Shown here in pieces: positions 62,239 to 64,000 of a stretch of DNA of 64,000 bases. The notes beneath the pieces were generated by a model. The model searched no databases and had not been told where the DNA came from. It saw only the letters and a list, made by a program, of their open reading frames with translations. Positions within the stretch are counted from its first letter, which is position 1. The number at the start of each line of letters is the position of its first letter. Position numbers and translations under genes: made by a program. The stretch is from Amycolatopsis sp. CA-126428. Its GTDB lineage: Bacteria; Actinomycetota; Actinomycetes; Mycobacteriales; Pseudonocardiaceae. The stretch is taken from the NCBI RefSeq assembly GCF_002904335.1, contig NZ_PPHF01000135.1:1-64000 (forward strand). Reading direction: 5' to 3'.

Positions 62239-63465
62239 ATGCGCAAGGTCCTGGTCGTGGGCGCCGGGCAGTCCGGCCTGCAGCTGGCCCTCGGGCTGCA
62301 GGCGAAGGACTACGACGTCACCGTGATGTCCGCGCGGACGCCGGAGGAGATCCGGTCCGGGCGGGTGATGTCGACGCAGTGCATGTTCCACGACGCGCTG
62401 CAGCACGAGCGCGACCTCGGGATCAACCTGTGGGAAGCGGAGACGGTCGACGTCGAAGGCCTCGGCGTCTCGGTGGCCGCGCCGGACGGCGACCGCGCGC
62501 TCGACTGGTTCGCCGAGCTCGACAAGCCCGCCCAGTCGGTCGACCAGCGGGTGAAGATGGCCGGCTGGCTGGAGCTGTTCGAAGACCGCGGCGGCAAGCT
62601 CGTCATCCACGGCGTGATGACGTCCGAGCTGGACGCGCTGTCCCGGCTGTACGACCTGGTGATCATCTCGGCCGGCAAGGGCGAGCTGGTCCAGCTGTTC
62701 GACCGCGTGCCCGAGCGCTCGCCGTTCACGCGGCCGATGCGCGCGCTTTCGCTGGTCTACGCGCACGGCGTGGGCCGGCGCCCGGAACACCCGGACAAGG
62801 TGGGGGTGCGGTTCAACATCGTCCCCGGCGTCGGCGAGCTGTTCATGATCCCGGCGTACACGCTGAGCGGGAACTGCGACATCCTCTTCTTCGAGGGCGT
62901 GCCCGGTGGGCCGCTGGACTGCTTCGACGACCACCCGGGCCCGGACGAGCACTTCCGGCGCGTGCTGGACCTGATGCGGCAGTTCGTGCCGTGGGAGTAC
63001 GACCGCTGCCGCGACGCGGAGCTGACCGACGCCAAGGCGACCCTGGCCGGCGGGTACCCGCCGGTGGTCCGCCACCCGGTGGGCACCGTGGGCGGCGGGG
63101 CGATCGTGCTGGGCATGGCCGACGTCGTCGTGGCGAACGACCCGATCACCGGACAGGGCTCGAACAACGCGAGCCACTGCGCGGCGACCTACCTCGACGC
63201 GATCGTCTCCCACGGCGACCGGCCGTTCGACGCGGCGTGGATGGAAGCGACGTTCGAGCGCTACTGGGAGTACGCCCGGCACGTGACCGAATGGACGAAC
63301 GCCCTGCTCCTGCCGCCGCCCCCGCACGTGCTCCAGATCCTCGGCGTGGCCGGGCAGAACCCGGCGGTCGCCCGGCGATTCGTGAACGGATTCACCGATC
63401 CGGCCGACTTCCAGCAGTGGTTCATGGATCCGGTCCTCTGGGAGAAATACCTGGCAGAGGTCTAG
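62239..63465 (+). CDS. StyA-like FAD-dependent styrene/indole monooxygenase
   Basis: 408 residues. KVLVVGAGQSGLQLALGLQ, TQCMFHDALQHERDLGINLW and VVVANDPITGQGSNNASHC match the StyA/indole monooxygenase family. These two-component enzymes use FADH2 from a separate reductase; none is adjacent here. It follows cvnD by 27 bases with GGAAGG upstream, so it is probably the last gene of the conservon operon, where a P450 is often found. Confidence 0.9.
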   Translation: MRKVLVVGAGQSGLQLALGLQAKDYDVTVMSARTPEEIRSGRVMSTQCMFHDALQHERDLGINLWEAETVDVEGLGVSVAAPDGDRALDWFAELDKPAQSVDQRVKMAGWLELFEDRGGKLVIHGVMTSELDALSRLYDLVIISAGKGELVQLFDRVPERSPFTRPMRALSLVYAHGVGRRPEHPDKVGVRFNIVPGVGELFMIPAYTLSGNCDILFFEGVPGGPLDCFDDHPGPDEHFRRVLDLMRQFVPWEYDRCRDAELTDAKATLAGGYPPVVRHPVGTVGGGAIVLGMADVVVANDPITGQGSNNASHCAATYLDAIVSHGDRPFDAAWMEATFERYWEYARHVTEWTNALLLPPPPHVLQILGVAGQNPAVARRFVNGFTDPADFQQWFMDPVLWEKYLAEV

Positions 63466-63539
63466 ATCAGACTGTCGTCGAGGGACGATTCGGGCTACGG
63501 TTGTCACGTAGCGTGAAGGCGGACCTCGGAGGTACGGGC

Positions 63540-64000
63540 ATGCGGGCGATGTGGAAGGGCTCGGTGTCCTTCGGGCTGGTCAGCATTCCGATCCAGATGT
63601 ACGCGGCGACCGAGAACAAGAACGTCTCCCTGCGCCAGGTGCACGAGGCCGACGGCGGCCGCATCCAGTACAAGCGGTTCTGCACGATCGACGGCCAGGA
63701 AGTGCCGTACGCCGAGATCGCCAAGGGCTACGAGCTGCCCGACGGCGAGATGGTGGTGATCACCGACGCGGAGATGGCGGAGCTGCCGCTGACCACCCAG
63801 CGCACCATCGACGTGCTGGAGTTCGTGCCGCTCGAGTCGATCGACCCGATCCAGTACGACCGGACCTACTACCTCGAGCCGCAGAAGAACGCGGTCAAGC
63901 CGTACATCGTGCTGCGGGACGCGCTGCACAAGTCGAGCCAGGTGGCCATCGCGAAGGTCGCGGTCCGGCAGCGGGAGAGCATGGCGGTGCTGCGCGTGCA
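63540..64000 (+). CDS. ku: Non-homologous end-joining protein Ku (5' part, continues past the window)
   Basis: Starts MRAMWKGSVSFGLVSIPIQM with GGAGG upstream, the standard Ku N-terminus. VSLRQVHEADGGRIQYKRFC and YDRTYYLEPQKNAVKPYIVL follow. Ku encircles DNA ends and recruits LigD. About 153 residues are visible; the rest lies beyond the window. It pairs functionally with the phosphoesterase gene at 53606. Confidence 0.96.
   Translation, partial: MRAMWKGSVSFGLVSIPIQMYAATENKNVSLRQVHEADGGRIQYKRFCTIDGQEVPYAEIAKGYELPDGEMVVITDAEMAELPLTTQRTIDVLEFVPLESIDPIQYDRTYYLEPQKNAVKPYIVLRDALHKSSQVAIAKVAVRQRESMAVLRV

Overview
The window is high-GC actinobacterial chromosome with dense short-gap operons, GTG/ATG starts, an SsgA-like sporulation protein, a conservon (cvnABCD) and phosphatidylinositol-mannoside genes. 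Gene order matches the mycobacterial block thrS-HIT-pgsA-acyltransferase-pimA ... pdxS ... pdxT-yebC ... ruvCAB-yajC-secDF-apt-relA ... ppi-MBL. Together with the conservon and accessory genes this points to Pseudonocardiales, most likely an Amycolatopsis-like organism (inference; no 16S in the window).

Layout. 1-4.5 kb: tRNA-Gly, an SsgA-family gene, tRNA-Val, an exopolysaccharide-type sugar-phosphate transferase and a RutE-like nitroreductase with a MarR-type operator. 4.5-12.1 kb: thrS, an Ap4A-phosphorylase-like HIT gene, an interposed marR, then pgsA-patA-pimA-LemA-like, two tandem paralogous small genes and an XdhC-like gene. 12.2-17.9 kb: EF-G2, a Tat-exported bicovalent FAD oxidase, an ArsR-like regulator, pdxS.

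18.0-25.9 kb is the most interesting part: an accessory island between pdxS and pdxT, which are normally close together. It holds a type II thioesterase with Cys replacing the nucleophilic Ser, a free carrier protein, an adenylation protein carrying only the C-lobe of a condensation domain, an acyl-CoA dehydrogenase, a FAD monooxygenase, an XRE-cupin regulator and a divergent AzlCD amino-acid exporter with three inverted repeats between them. It reads as a compact, self-regulated pathway that activates, oxidises and perhaps exports an amino acid or its derivative.

26.2-37.8 kb is core: pdxT, yebC, ruvCAB, yajC-secD-secF, apt, relA. 37.8-49.4 kb is mixed: amidohydrolase/marR divergent pair, a decayed alpha/beta-hydrolase, enoyl-CoA hydratase, P-loop kinase, LysM membrane protein, class IV aminotransferase, cyclophilin, MBL hydrolase, YibE/F protein and a divergent GlxA/DJ-1 pair. 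49.5-53.1 kb: a SARP-NB-ARC-TPR regulator and a secreted M15-like protein. 53.6-64.0 kb: a LigD-type phosphoesterase fused to a pseudo-ligase domain, a heterodimeric ABC exporter with a TetR repressor and twin operators, a conservon with a StyA-like monooxygenase, and the start of ku.

Three intergenic arrays share a 21-bp period and tend to be organised as inverted halves, and an 11-bp near-palindrome TCCACTGTGGA recurs far above chance. No rRNA, CRISPR, transposase or phage genes were seen.
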